DNA of 38,078 bases from Lachnospiraceae bacterium (GTDB lineage Bacteria > Bacillota > Clostridia > Lachnospirales > Lachnospiraceae), in contig JAFZQY010000023.1 of assembly GCA_017620155.1 (NCBI GenBank), forward strand, positions 1 through 38,078, written 5' to 3'. Under the pieces are notes generated by a model that searched no databases, was not told where the DNA came from, and saw only the letters and a program-made list of their open reading frames with translations. Below are positions 22,941 through 32,981 of this stretch, piece after piece (position 1 is the stretch's first letter; each line of letters begins with the position of its first letter). Position numbers and translations under genes: made by a program.

Positions 22941-23792
22941 ATGAATAAGATCATAGTCACCGGTGCGAACGGACAACTTGGAAGAGCTGTGAATATCGAG
23001 TATTCCGGAAGAAGTGATTTTGAACTGGTCAATACCGATGTAGCGGAACTGGATATCACCGATATCGATGCGGTACAGAGTTTTGTCCGCGAGATCAAAC
23101 CCTATGCGATAATCAACTGTGCTGCGCATACCAATGTGGATGCCTGCGAGACTCAGGTTGATCTTGCATACCGCATCAATGCGATAGGGCCGAGAAACCT
23201 TGCGATAGCAGCGCGTGAAAACGATGCGAAGCTTATGCACATATCCACGGATTATGTTTTTGACGGACACGGTAACAAGCCTTATATCGAGTTTGATGCG
23301 ACCGGTCCCCAGTCCGTATACGGGGCTTCAAAACTTGCCGGCGAGAACATGGTAAAACAGTTTGGCGAGAAGTTTTATATCGTCAGAACCGCATGGCTTT
23401 ACGGTGACGGAAAGAACTTCGCGCGTACGATGATGAGACTTTCCGAAGACCGTGATGAGATCAAAGTTGTTAACGATCAGGTGGGATCGCCCACTTCTGC
23501 GCGTGAACTTGCGAAGTGTGTTGTGAGCCTTCTTGATACTGATAATTTCGGACTGTTCCACGGAACCTGTGAAGGGGATTGCTCCTGGGCAGATTTCGCA
23601 ACCGAGGTATTAAGACTTGCCGGTTCCAAGACAAAGATCGTACCCATTACAAGCGAGGAATACGGAGCGCCTGCAAACAGACCCAACTACTCGATACTTG
23701 ATAACTATATGCTTCGACTGACAGGCGGATATACTTTTGCCGACTGGCATGACGCCATCGAAGTGTACATGAAGGACGAACTTAAGCACTGA
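22941..23792 (+). CDS. rfbD: dTDP-4-dehydrorhamnose reductase
   Basis: The 283-residue protein is a short-chain dehydrogenase/reductase of the extended type with TGANGQLG at residues 7-14 for NADP(H), HISTDYVFDG, and the YxxxK motif YGASK. RmlD makes dTDP-L-rhamnose from dTDP-4-keto-rhamnose. rmlA, rmlB and rmlC are not in the window, so the rest of the pathway must be elsewhere. GGAGG lies a few bases before the ATG. It opens the polysaccharide cluster and is 4 bp from the next gene. Confidence 0.92.
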   Translation: MNKIIVTGANGQLGRAVNIEYSGRSDFELVNTDVAELDITDIDAVQSFVREIKPYAIINCAAHTNVDACETQVDLAYRINAIGPRNLAIAARENDAKLMHISTDYVFDGHGNKPYIEFDATGPQSVYGASKLAGENMVKQFGEKFYIVRTAWLYGDGKNFARTMMRLSEDRDEIKVVNDQVGSPTSARELAKCVVSLLDTDNFGLFHGTCEGDCSWADFATEVLRLAGSKTKIVPITSEEYGAPANRPNYSILDNYMLRLTGGYTFADWHDAIEVYMKDELKH

Positions 23793-23796
23793 TCTG

Positions 23797-24270
23797 ATGG
23801 ATCTTATCAAGACACTGATCAACAACCACATCCTGATCTGCGGCTGCTCATGCTGGATCATTGCCCAGATCATCAAGACGATCATTTATCTGATCATGAA
23901 CAAAGAGCTCAGGATAGAACGGCTTGTCGGTGACGGCGGTATGCCCAGTTGCCATTCGGCAACCGTTGCAGGACTCGCTACCGCAGTCGCTTTTTCCGAG
24001 GGGCTTGGAAGCACCGCATTTGCCATCGCTTTCTTTTTCGCTATAATAGTTATGCATGATGCGATGGGCGTCAGGCAGGAGACCGGCAAACAGGCGCGCA
24101 TCATAAACGATATCGTGACCGAGATCACGGAACGGGGAATGTCGGTCATGTCGATGTCGCCCGACGAAAGACTTAAGGAATTCGTCGGCCATACAGGATT
24201 TCAGGTATGTGTCGGAGCCATTATCGGAGTGATAGTGGCGATCGCGGAATACATGCTGATATTTAATTGA
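23797..24270 (+). CDS. Divergent PAP2-family membrane protein (DUF212)
   Basis: The 157-residue protein has three to four membrane helices and the signatures GGMPSCHSATV and MHDAMGVRQETGKQA. These match the divergent PAP2 family, related to lipid phosphatases. The substrate is unknown; a phosphate group on a lipid is the family guess. It sits between rmlD and gmd in a glycan cluster, where a lipid-phosphate role would fit, but that is context only. Confidence 0.88.
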   Translation: MDLIKTLINNHILICGCSCWIIAQIIKTIIYLIMNKELRIERLVGDGGMPSCHSATVAGLATAVAFSEGLGSTAFAIAFFFAIIVMHDAMGVRQETGKQARIINDIVTEITERGMSVMSMSPDERLKEFVGHTGFQVCVGAIIGVIVAIAEYMLIFN

Positions 24271-24319
24271 TTCATAATCTATACATAATCATTTTATTTC
24301 GAAACAAAGGAGATCATTT

Positions 24320-25384
24320 ATGAGAAATGTTGCATTGATCACGGGAGTAACCGGACAGGACGGTTCATATCTTGCTGAACTTCTGCTTGATAAGGGATAT
24401 GAGGTTCACGGACTTGTCAGAAGACATTCCATAAGCAATACTGCCAGGATCGATCATATCATCCGTTCGGAGTATAACAATGTGAAGTTCTTCCTGCACT
24501 ATTGCGATACTACGGATTCGAGCAATCTGATGCGTCTCGTATCGGAGATCAAGCCTACGGAAGTATATAACCTCGCGGCTCAGTCGCATGTGGGCATCTC
24601 ATTTGAGGTTCCCGAATATACAGCAGAAGCAACAGGCGTCAGCACTCTTAAGCTGCTCGAGGCTCTCCGTGTAAACGGCGGCACATGCAGATATTATCAG
24701 GCATCTACATCAGAGCTTTTCGGCGGACTTCCCGAGACCGCACCTCAGAGCGAGAAGACTCCTTTCCATCCGATGAGCCCTTACGGCGTGGCCAAACTGT
24801 ATTCATACTGGATCACCGTAAACTACAGAGAGTCCTATAACATGTTCGCATGCAACGGTATCCTGTTTAATCACGAATCACCCAGACGCGGCGAGAATTT
24901 CGTTACCCGTAAGATCACTCTTGCGATAGCCAATATCCTTGCAGGCAATCAGGAGAAACTTTCTCTCGGAAACATGAACGCCAAGAGAGATTGGGGCTTC
25001 GCCGGCGACTATGTGGAAGGCATGTGGCGCATACTGCAGAATGATGTTCCGAAGGATTTCGTTCTGGCTACCAATGAGACTCATACCGTAAGACAGTTCG
25101 TTGAAGCTGCATTCGGTGAGCTCGGCATCTCCATCCGCTGGGAAGGAGAGGGCGTGAACGAAAAGGGTTATGACGCCGAGACCGGAAGACTGCTCGTAGA
25201 TGTCAATCCCGAGTTCTACAGACCCGCAGAGGTTGAGTTCCTCTGGGGTGATTCCACTCTTGCCGAAAAAGAACTCGGCTGGAAGCGTAAGACCGATTTC
25301 GCAGGTCTCGTTAAGATGATGATGGATGCGGACATGCGTGAAATCGCCGGAATGAGTTGTGAGGAATATAAGAAAAGCAGATGA
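24320..25384 (+). CDS. gmd: GDP-mannose 4,6-dehydratase
   Basis: The 354-residue protein has [15 protein letters not shown] for the cofactor, STSELFGG, the catalytic YGVAK, and [17 protein letters not shown]. It converts GDP-D-mannose to GDP-4-keto-6-deoxy-D-mannose, the substrate for GDP-fucose synthase, encoded by fcl at 27138. AAAGGAGATC precedes the ATG. The stop overlaps the next start (ATGA). Catalytic residues are present and length is normal. Confidence 0.96.
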   Translation: MRNVALITGVTGQDGSYLAELLLDKGYEVHGLVRRHSISNTARIDHIIRSEYNNVKFFLHYCDTTDSSNLMRLVSEIKPTEVYNLAAQSHVGISFEVPEYTAEATGVSTLKLLEALRVNGGTCRYYQASTSELFGGLPETAPQSEKTPFHPMSPYGVAKLYSYWITVNYRESYNMFACNGILFNHESPRRGENFVTRKITLAIANILAGNQEKLSLGNMNAKRDWGFAGDYVEGMWRILQNDVPKDFVLATNETHTVRQFVEAAFGELGISIRWEGEGVNEKGYDAETGRLLVDVNPEFYRPAEVEFLWGDSTLAEKELGWKRKTDFAGLVKMMMDADMREIAGMSCEEYKKSR

Positions 25385-27117
25385 TCTCTGTTCTTCTGAT
25401 ATGGATATATATGATCATTACGATCGGTACCGCAGGACTGCTTACGGCTTGTCTGTCGAAGCGCCTGCCCGGTTACCGGCCGGGTGATCCGGAAGCGATC
25501 CTTCTATCCGGACTGGTCTTCGTGACCGTATATGCGGAAGTTTGGAGCCTGTTTGGCAAAGTGGGTATCGCAGCAAATATATGTTTATGTGTAATTCTTG
25601 CCGTCTGTGTGTTCATCTTCAGGCGGCCTCTTACGTTAACGGCGTCCGATGCGTTTGTTGTGGTCCGTTCGCGCCGCATATATCTCCCCGTAGTTATCGT
25701 CATAATGATCGTGATGGCGTATGGTGCTTCGCACGGTATGATGCATTATGATACCGGACTTTATCACGCACAGGCGGTTCGATGGATAGAGGAGTTCGGA
25801 TCCGTTCCCGGACTTGCCAATCTGCATACCAGGCTTGGCTATAATTCGTCCGCATTCGTTCTGAATGCTCTTTACAGTTTTGCCGCGACAGGTCAGTCAT
25901 ATCATGTAACGGGGGCGTTTTGCGCACTGCTCCTTGCGTGTGAATGCGTGCTTCCCATCGTAACAAAAGAATCCCCTCTTATCAGCATATCCGGATTCTG
26001 CCGTGTCATGGGACTGTATTACCTGTTTACGATATTCGACGAAATGGTTTCACCGGCGTCGGATTATTATATGGTCTGCCTGGCGTTCATCCTGATCATC
26101 CGCTGGATAAGTGCCAGTGAAAAAAGTGATGCGGCAGGGGCGGACATGGCCGGAACGGAAGAGCTGACTGCGCAGTGCGCCATGCTCTCATTCCTCGCTG
26201 CGTTTATTTTGACCGTAAAGCTATCGGGAGCACTGTTCATATTGCTGGCCGTGATACCCGGAGTGACGCTTTTAAGGTCGCATCGAATCAAAGAGTTCGC
26301 GCTGTGCATATTGGCCGGTATCGTGACTATATGCCCGTACCTGATCCGGAATGCAGTGCTTTCGGGCTGGCTTCTTTATCCTTCCACTACGATAGACCTT
26401 TTTAATTTCGACTGGAAAGTGCCTGTCGATATTGCCTCTTACGACTACAAAGAGATTCAGGTATACGGCAGGGGATACACGGATGTCGCACGTTTCGATG
26501 ATCCGGTGACTGTATGGTTCCCTGATTGGCTTAGGGCGGCGTCTCTTACCGATCGCATCTTAATCTGCGCCGCTATAGTCGGAGTAGTGTACTTTGTGAT
26601 AAAATGTATATGTTATGTGTGCCTGAGGAAAAGAGATGATTTCGGGTCACAGAACATATATCGGTTATACACGGAAGGCGTGGTGAGCGCGGGATTTTTG
26701 TTCTGGCTTCTGACCTCGCCGCTCATGCGTTACGGGTGCCTGTATGTGTATCTGTGCGACGCCGTTATATGGGGCGGCGTACTGGTCCGCATCGTGAGCG
26801 GCCGCGTGCAGCTTAAGAAGATCCTGTACGGCCTGCTGGCGCTCCTGCTCGTATATAAGAGCTGCATGCTGGTGGTAGAATCGGCCCGCGTATTCAGGTC
26901 CGATACCTGGATCAGACAGCAGGACTATGACACGTTTGATGTGCATGCATACGAGCTTACGGATGAAGCGGGAACGAATGCAATCGGGTTTTATGCTCCC
27001 GATTCAGGAGACTGTGCGGGGTATGACGCTTTTCCCTCATCTCCCTGGGACATGGACGGACTGATAGTACTTCGCGGAAACGATATAAGTGACGGATTCA
27101 AAAATATCATGAGATAA
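25381..27117 (+). CDS. Large polytopic membrane protein of the glycan cluster
   Basis: This 578-residue protein has a dozen or more hydrophobic segments. A loop after the first few has [21 protein letters not shown], with an Asp and His that resemble the catalytic loop of GT-C fold glycosyltransferases and of a family sometimes called LIC_10190 (from memory). A GT-C type transferase or ligase acting outside the membrane is possible but unproved. It overlaps gmd by 4 bp and precedes fcl by 20 bp, so it is part of the same transcript and probably acts on a fucose- or deoxysugar-containing polymer. Confidence 0.7.
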   Translation: MISVLLIWIYMIITIGTAGLLTACLSKRLPGYRPGDPEAILLSGLVFVTVYAEVWSLFGKVGIAANICLCVILAVCVFIFRRPLTLTASDAFVVVRSRRIYLPVVIVIMIVMAYGASHGMMHYDTGLYHAQAVRWIEEFGSVPGLANLHTRLGYNSSAFVLNALYSFAATGQSYHVTGAFCALLLACECVLPIVTKESPLISISGFCRVMGLYYLFTIFDEMVSPASDYYMVCLAFILIIRWISASEKSDAAGADMAGTEELTAQCAMLSFLAAFILTVKLSGALFILLAVIPGVTLLRSHRIKEFALCILAGIVTICPYLIRNAVLSGWLLYPSTTIDLFNFDWKVPVDIASYDYKEIQVYGRGYTDVARFDDPVTVWFPDWLRAASLTDRILICAAIVGVVYFVIKCICYVCLRKRDDFGSQNIYRLYTEGVVSAGFLFWLLTSPLMRYGCLYVYLCDAVIWGGVLVRIVSGRVQLKKILYGLLALLLVYKSCMLVVESARVFRSDTWIRQQDYDTFDVHAYELTDEAGTNAIGFYAPDSGDCAGYDAFPSSPWDMDGLIVLRGNDISDGFKNIMR

Positions 27118-27137
27118 ATATACGGATGGAGGACATC

Positions 27138-28082
27138 ATGATAGGACATAACGACAAAATATATGTAGCCGGACACAGAGGACTGGTAGGCTCTGCGATA
27201 GTCAGAAACCTGGAATCAAAGGGTTATACCAATATCATCGGAAGAACGCATAAGGAACTTGATCTTACCGATCAGGCAGCCGTACGTGCATTTTTTGATG
27301 AGGAAAAACCCGATGTGGTGGTTCTTGCGGCAGCCAAGGTCGGCGGCATTAACGCCAACAACACCCAGCCCGCGATGTTCGCATACGAGAACATGCAGAT
27401 CCAGTGCAACATCATCAATGAGAGCCACAAGCATAATGTCAAGAAACTTCTTTTCCTGGGAAGCACATGCATATATCCCAGAATGGCACCTCAGCCCATC
27501 CCCGAGGATGCGCTTCTGACAGGGCCTCTTGAGGAGACCAATGAAGCATATGCGATCGCCAAGATATCGGGCCTTGAGATGTGCAAGTTCTATAAGAGAC
27601 AGTACGGCGATGATTATATCAGCTGCATGCCGACCAACCTTTACGGACCTCATGACAATTATGATCTGAGCGGTTCGCATGTCATGCCCGCGATGATCCG
27701 TAAGTTCCATGAGGCCAAAGTAAACGGAAATTCCACGGTTGAATTGTGGGGAACGGGTACTCCTTTAAGAGAGTTCCTCTATGTTGACGACATGGCCGAT
27801 GCGTGCGTATTTTTGCTTGAGAATTATGACGGAGAGCAGCATGTGAATATCGGTACCGGCAAAGAGGTGTCGATTAAGGAACTCGCCGAGACGGTTAAGA
27901 AGACTGTAGGTTTTGAAGGCGAGATCGTATGGAATACGGATATGCCCGACGGAACCCCCAGGAAGCTTACCGATGTGACCAGGCTCCACAGCTTAGGTTG
28001 GAAGCACAAGGTCGATCTTGAAGAAGGCGTGAAGCTGGCTTACGAGTGGTTCAAAGAAAACGTCGATCAGGCAAGAATGTGA
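27138..28082 (+). CDS. fcl: GDP-L-fucose synthase
   Basis: The ATG at 27138 has GGAGG five bases before it; an ATG at 27126 overlaps that site. The 314-residue protein has [11 protein letters not shown] for NADPH binding, FLGSTCIYP, and the catalytic YAIAK. It performs the epimerase and reductase steps that turn the product of gmd into GDP-L-fucose. It forms the natural pair with gmd, though a membrane protein gene separates them. The nucleotide-sugar pathway is complete here apart from GDP-mannose supply. Confidence 0.95.
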   Translation: MIGHNDKIYVAGHRGLVGSAIVRNLESKGYTNIIGRTHKELDLTDQAAVRAFFDEEKPDVVVLAAAKVGGINANNTQPAMFAYENMQIQCNIINESHKHNVKKLLFLGSTCIYPRMAPQPIPEDALLTGPLEETNEAYAIAKISGLEMCKFYKRQYGDDYISCMPTNLYGPHDNYDLSGSHVMPAMIRKFHEAKVNGNSTVELWGTGTPLREFLYVDDMADACVFLLENYDGEQHVNIGTGKEVSIKELAETVKKTVGFEGEIVWNTDMPDGTPRKLTDVTRLHSLGWKHKVDLEEGVKLAYEWFKENVDQARM

Positions 28083-28095
28083 TTTCGGAGTGATT

Positions 28096-29025
28096 ATGCG
28101 TACTATCAGTATCGTGGTTCCATGCTATAACGAAGAAGAGAATGTTCGCGTATTTTATGACGAGCTGATGAAGAATGCGGATTTCTTTGAGGAGAAGGAT
28201 CTGGTCCCCGAGATCATCTACATCGATGACGGATCGAAGGACAAAACGGTAGAACAGATCCGTATGCTCGCCGAGGAAGACCAGCATGTACACATGGTTT
28301 CTTTTTCGCGGAATTTCGGAAAAGAAGCTGCGCTCTACGCAGGTCTTAAAAAAGCCACGGGCGAGTTCGTGGTCACGATGGATGTCGATCTGCAGGATCC
28401 GCCGTCGCTTCTTCCCGAGATGTTCGGCTATCTTGAAGAAGGGTACGAATCCGTAGCCACCAGACGCGTCTCAAGAAAAGGCGAACCTCCGATCAGATCG
28501 TTTTTTGCAAGGAGGTTTTACCGCCTGATAAACCGCATGAGTAAGACCGAGATCGTGGACGGCGCGAGAGACTACCGTCTCATGACAAGGAAGTTCACGG
28601 ATGCGGTCCTTGAACTGAAAGAGTATAACCGGTTCACCAAAGGCATATTCAGCTGGGTCGGATATGAGACGAAGTGGATCGAATTCGAGAACATAGAACG
28701 TACCAAGGGCGAGACCAAGTGGTCGTTCTGGAAACTGTTCATATATGCGATAGACGGTATAGTTGCATTCACGACCGCGCCGCTTGCGATAGCATCTTTT
28801 CTGGGTGTGCTTTTCTGCGTGCTGGCATTCGTGCTCATAATCGTCACGATCGTAAGAAAAGCCGTGTTCGGAGATCCGACATCCGGCTGGCCGTCCCTCG
28901 TCTGCATCATATCGCTCATCAGCGGAGTGCAGTTATTCTGCTTAGGGATCATCGGCCAGTATATGTCGAAGACCTACATGGAAGTTAAGAACAGACCGCA
29001 GTATCTGATCAGGGACGAATTCTGA
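28096..29025 (+). CDS. Family 2 glycosyltransferase with two C-terminal TM helices (GtrB/DPM1-like)
   Basis: The start at 28096 has CGGAG five bases before it; a GTG at 28090 overlaps it. The 309-residue protein has IVVPCYNEEENVRVF, YIDDGSKDKT and DMDVDLQDPPSLL, the GT-A fold of dolichol/polyprenol-phosphate sugar synthases, followed by two C-terminal membrane helices. Such proteins move a sugar from a nucleotide donor to undecaprenyl phosphate. GT-C type proteins use that product as donor, which would fit the preceding membrane protein at 25381. The sugar is unknown. Confidence 0.88.
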   Translation: MRTISIVVPCYNEEENVRVFYDELMKNADFFEEKDLVPEIIYIDDGSKDKTVEQIRMLAEEDQHVHMVSFSRNFGKEAALYAGLKKATGEFVVTMDVDLQDPPSLLPEMFGYLEEGYESVATRRVSRKGEPPIRSFFARRFYRLINRMSKTEIVDGARDYRLMTRKFTDAVLELKEYNRFTKGIFSWVGYETKWIEFENIERTKGETKWSFWKLFIYAIDGIVAFTTAPLAIASFLGVLFCVLAFVLIIVTIVRKAVFGDPTSGWPSLVCIISLISGVQLFCLGIIGQYMSKTYMEVKNRPQYLIRDEF

Positions 29026-29777
29026 TGGTCAGTATCATCGTACCGGTATATAAGGCAAAAGATTATATCGCGGACACGATTGAATGTGTGAGGAACCAGA
29101 CATATACCGACTGGGAACTCATACTGGTCGAGGATCACTCCGGCGACGGTACGGCGGAAGAGATAAAAAGAGTGATCGGTGAGACCGGCGATGACCGTAT
29201 CAGGCTGATCGAATGTGAAGATAATAACGGCGCCGCACATGCCCGTAATATCGGACTTGATAACGCGCGCGGAAGATATATAGCTTTTCTGGATGCCGAT
29301 GATGTTTGGTATCCTGACAGGCTGAAGACCGGGATGGATTTTATGAATGCTCATCCCGAGGCCGGATTTGTTTTTTCCGCATATGAATTCGGAGATGAGA
29401 ACGGAAAAGGAACGGGACGCATAGTTCATGTTCCTCAGACGCTTGATTATAAACATGCTCTGTCCCGGACCGTGATCTTTACCACTACTACACTTTTTGA
29501 CACCGAGAAGATACCGGTCGAACTTATACATATGCCTCAGGTAAAAAGCGAAGATACCGCAACCTGGTGGCAGATACTTAAGGCGGGCCACACAGCCTAC
29601 GGCATCGATACCGTGACCGCTGTTTACAGAAGACCGGCATCCTCGCTTTCTTCGAATAAGTTTGAAGCGATCCTGCGCATCTGGAATCTCTACAGAAATG
29701 TTGAACATCTGTCGGTATTTAAGAGCGTGGCGTGTTTTGTCGGATGGGCGTTTCGCGCAACGCTGAGGCGTCTTTGA
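29025..29777 (+). CDS. Family 2 glycosyltransferase
   Basis: The 250-residue protein has the GT-A fold: VSIIVPVYKAKDYI, LVEDHSGDGT, and AFLDADDVWYPD (the DxD motif). It ends in a short basic tail. It overlaps the preceding gene by one base (TGATG). It adds a sugar to a lipid-linked repeat unit by inference; donor and linkage cannot be read. Confidence 0.88.
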   Translation: MVSIIVPVYKAKDYIADTIECVRNQTYTDWELILVEDHSGDGTAEEIKRVIGETGDDRIRLIECEDNNGAAHARNIGLDNARGRYIAFLDADDVWYPDRLKTGMDFMNAHPEAGFVFSAYEFGDENGKGTGRIVHVPQTLDYKHALSRTVIFTTTTLFDTEKIPVELIHMPQVKSEDTATWWQILKAGHTAYGIDTVTAVYRRPASSLSSNKFEAILRIWNLYRNVEHLSVFKSVACFVGWAFRATLRRL

Positions 29778-29782
29778 TACAT

Positions 29783-31186
29783 ATGAAAAAGATTGAATCG
29801 CTGAAAAGAATAATCATACTTGAACTGTCTTTGATAGGCATTATCATCGACACGGCGATCTATACTTTCTTCTGGTTTACGATGTACTATCCCGTGCTCG
29901 CGAACAGGGCCAGAGGTCTGAACTATTATTTCAGAGGACATGTTCTTGTCATCCTCATCTACTTTGTTCTCATACTGTTTTTTACGAGCACATTCGGCGG
30001 GCTTAAGGTCGGATATCTGAAACCAGGAGATATCATCTTCTCTCAGATCTTCGGCATCATCGCAGTCAATGTCATCTCGTTTTTCCAGCTCTCGCTGATG
30101 GGTAACTGGCTCGTGCCGGTGCGTCCCATGGTCTACTGCTCGCTGGTTGAGATCGTGTTCAGCATAATCTGGACATTCATATGCAATTCTTTTTATCACA
30201 GAGTATTCCCTCCGAGAAACCTTCTTTTCGTTCACGGAGACAGATCCATAGACGATATCCTGAATAAGTTTTCGACCAGACCCGATAAGTATCTGGTACG
30301 CGATTCGATGAACATATCCCAGGGTATCGAGGCGGTCAAGGCAGAAGGCATGAACGGACATTATAACGGTGTCGTTCTCTGGGATATCCCGACAGCGGAC
30401 CGCAATAAGCTTCTTAAGTATTTCTACAGCGTGAACATGCGCGTATATATGATGCCCAAGATCCCCGATGTGCTCGTTGCGGGTTCGGATTCGATACATC
30501 TTTTTGATACGCCGATCATGCTGACCAGAGAGTATGCGCTGACCGCGGGACAGAGATTCACGAAGAGGACGATCGACATCGTATGCGCACTTCTTCTTGC
30601 GATCATCACTTCACCGATCATGCTGATCACCGCGATATGCATCAAACTCTACGACCGCGGACCCGTCCTGTACAGTCAGATCAGATGCACGCGTGACCGC
30701 AGAGAGTTCAGGATCCTTAAGTTCAGAAGCATGAAAGTAGATGCGGAAAAAGACGGAATAGCCCGCCTCGCATCCAAGGACGATAACCGCATAACTCCGA
30801 TCGGCAAATTCATCCGTGCCGTGCGCATCGATGAGCTTCCTCAGCTGTTCAATATCTTAAAGGGCGATATGTCATTCATCGGGCCAAGACCCGAGCGTCC
30901 CGAGATCATAGATCAGTATATGGATGAGATGCCTGAATTTGCTTACCGCATGAGAGTAAAAGCAGGACTTGCCGGATATGCTCAGGTTTACGGCAAGTAC
31001 AACACGACGCCGTATGATAAGCTCAAGCTCGATCTTATCTATATAGAGAATTATTCCGTATGGATGGATATCAAACTTATGATCCTGACGCTCAAGATCC
31101 TTCTGCAGCCGGAGTCTACGGAGGGCGTGGACGATAATCAGATCACCGCGATGAAGGCAGCGGAAAACGAGAATACGGAAAGCTGA
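29783..31186 (+). CDS. Priming sugar transferase (polyprenyl glycosylphosphotransferase)
   Basis: The 468-residue protein has several N-terminal membrane helices, a middle domain, and a C-terminal bacterial sugar transferase domain: KRTIDIVCALLLAII, ILKFRSMKVDAEKDG, IGKFIRAVRIDELPQ, and GDMSFIGPRPERPE. These are the motifs of the PF02397/WbaP family. It moves a sugar-1-phosphate to undecaprenyl phosphate, the first step of the repeat unit. An in-frame TTG at 29774 has GAGG five bases before it and could be the true start, adding three residues. The gene is 5 bp from the preceding one. Confidence 0.93.
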   Translation: MKKIESLKRIIILELSLIGIIIDTAIYTFFWFTMYYPVLANRARGLNYYFRGHVLVILIYFVLILFFTSTFGGLKVGYLKPGDIIFSQIFGIIAVNVISFFQLSLMGNWLVPVRPMVYCSLVEIVFSIIWTFICNSFYHRVFPPRNLLFVHGDRSIDDILNKFSTRPDKYLVRDSMNISQGIEAVKAEGMNGHYNGVVLWDIPTADRNKLLKYFYSVNMRVYMMPKIPDVLVAGSDSIHLFDTPIMLTREYALTAGQRFTKRTIDIVCALLLAIITSPIMLITAICIKLYDRGPVLYSQIRCTRDRREFRILKFRSMKVDAEKDGIARLASKDDNRITPIGKFIRAVRIDELPQLFNILKGDMSFIGPRPERPEIIDQYMDEMPEFAYRMRVKAGLAGYAQVYGKYNTTPYDKLKLDLIYIENYSVWMDIKLMILTLKILLQPESTEGVDDNQITAMKAAENENTES

Positions 31187-31201
31187 TTCTACGGAGAGAT
31201 T

Positions 31202-32194
31202 ATGGACAACGTTTCGAAGAATAAAAATGATATGAACGGATATTGGAGGGCGGGAATCGATTCCAGAAAGACTGCTCTCCTTTTTGTGCGCGATATATGG
31301 AAGGTTCTTCTGGCTGCGGTCGCAGGAGCGGTCCTGGGAGTGCTTCTGTACCTTGGCTATCATGCCGTGGCAGTAGGACCCGAGTACAAGGCTTACAGCG
31401 AGTTCTATCTGGATTTCGCCATGATGGAGAACGGCGCCGCATACGACTACTATAACGGCTATACCTGGAACGATCTGATGACTACGGATATCATCGCGGA
31501 CCGTACGCTTGCAAACCTTGGCGGAAAAGCAGATATCGCCAAACTCGAACAGGTGACACGCGCGGATATATTCTCCGATATAAGACTGCTTACCGTTACG
31601 ATCACGGATACCGACATGGAGCTCTGCAAAGAGATCCAGACCGCAACGGAGAATGCGCTGGTAAGCTTCGGAGAAGACGCGAAAGAATTTGAGAAGATAA
31701 CCCTGATCAAAACAGTTACTCCCGAGAGGATGATAACCGATGATCGGACTGTGCAGGCAGCGATCCTCGGAGCGATCATAGGACTTCTTCTTTCGATCAT
31801 AGTATTACAGTTTATATACACGCTCGATGATTCGGTCATGGTGCCTTCCGATGTGGCGCGAACCGGACTTGAGGTAAAAGGGATCCTGACAAAAGGAAAA
31901 GATGAAGCACTTGAGTCCAGACTCAATGCTCTTTTCGGAGATGCGTCCGGAAAAGAGGATGAGGCGGTCCATATCGATGCGGCAGCATTCCGGAATACCG
32001 CGGAGGCACTGCCTGAGGTTCCGGCAGGCGCCTGTACAGTCATAGATGCTCCTTACAGGAAAGTTACGGCATCGACTCTTAAGCTGCTTGCGGATCGCTT
32101 GAAAGCTTCCGGAACGGAGCCGGCAGGATGCGTTATCACGCAGGCTGATGAGAAGTTCCTTAAGGCATATTATTCATTCGTACCCAAGGGATAA
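31202..32194 (+). CDS. Wzz/YveK-like chain-length protein with kinase-like tail
   Basis: The 330-residue protein has a first TM helix at about 34-55, an extracellular part, and a second TM near 185-205 (AAILGAIIGLLLSIIVLQFIY). This is the layout of Wzz/CapA-type regulators of polymer length. After the second helix there is a tail of about 120 residues with GACTVIDAPYR and SGTEPAGCVITQ, which resembles the second half of a BY-kinase ATPase but without a P-loop. A separate kinase gene is not in the window. ACGGAGAGATT precedes the ATG. Confidence 0.78.
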   Translation: MDNVSKNKNDMNGYWRAGIDSRKTALLFVRDIWKVLLAAVAGAVLGVLLYLGYHAVAVGPEYKAYSEFYLDFAMMENGAAYDYYNGYTWNDLMTTDIIADRTLANLGGKADIAKLEQVTRADIFSDIRLLTVTITDTDMELCKEIQTATENALVSFGEDAKEFEKITLIKTVTPERMITDDRTVQAAILGAIIGLLLSIIVLQFIYTLDDSVMVPSDVARTGLEVKGILTKGKDEALESRLNALFGDASGKEDEAVHIDAAAFRNTAEALPEVPAGACTVIDAPYRKVTASTLKLLADRLKASGTEPAGCVITQADEKFLKAYYSFVPKG

Positions 32195-32195
32195 G

Positions 32196-32981
32196 ATGAA
32201 GATAGTTTCGCTGGTTTCGGCAGTAGATCGAAATATTGAGGCCATGATCGACGGCATGCATCTGGAATCGGATGCTGTCGTCGTTAATCAATGTGACGCT
32301 GAAGGTGAGAAAGTTCTTAACATAAACGGAAACGATATCAGACAGTTAGACATCATCGGACGCGGCGTCGGAGCAAACAGGAATACTTGCATCGACAATG
32401 CTCCGGAGTGTGACATCCTTCTTTTTACTGATGAAGATATCATCTACGACGAGGGATATCTTAAGAAGATCGAAGATGAATACAATGCGCATTCCGAAGC
32501 GGACGTGCTGCTTTTTAACATCAGGGTATGCGAGGCCAGAAGGACATACTGGAACGATCGCTTCAAGAGGATACGGTTCTATAACTACGGCAGGTATCCA
32601 GCATACAGCATATCGATAAGGCGGGATGCTCTGATGAAGTCGGGCGTGAAGTTTTCGACCGAGTTCGGGGGCGGTGCGAAGTATGCGAACGGCGAGGACT
32701 CGATCTTTCTTCATGAGCTTTTAAAAAGCGGTGTGAAAATCTATGCTACGCCGGAATGCCTCGGCGAAGAGACCGAGCGCGAGTCATCCTGGTTCAACGG
32801 ATATAACGAGAGATTTTTCATCGGAAGAGGCGCGCTCTATGTGAAGCTCTACGGCGCCTTCGCAAAATTACGTGCACTCATCTTCCTGATCCGACATAGA
32901 TACATGTATGAAGAACTCGGCTTCGGAAAGTCTTACGGCCTGATGAAGCAGGGAATGCGCGAGATAAGGAGTATGCAGTGA
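32196..32981 (+). CDS. Glycosyltransferase family 2-like protein
   Basis: The start at 32196 comes one base after the preceding stop; the site before it (AAGGGATAAG) is weak, so coupling is likely. The 261-residue protein has MKIVSLVSAVDRNIEAMI, GVGANRNTCIDNA and LLFTDEDIIYDEGYL, with FTDED as the DxD-like donor motif. A C-terminal segment has EDSIFLHELLKSG. This is a GT-A-like enzyme that differs from the two earlier family 2 genes. Acceptor and donor are unknown. Confidence 0.8.
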   Translation: MKIVSLVSAVDRNIEAMIDGMHLESDAVVVNQCDAEGEKVLNINGNDIRQLDIIGRGVGANRNTCIDNAPECDILLFTDEDIIYDEGYLKKIEDEYNAHSEADVLLFNIRVCEARRTYWNDRFKRIRFYNYGRYPAYSISIRRDALMKSGVKFSTEFGGGAKYANGEDSIFLHELLKSGVKIYATPECLGEETERESSWFNGYNERFFIGRGALYVKLYGAFAKLRALIFLIRHRYMYEELGFGKSYGLMKQGMREIRSMQ

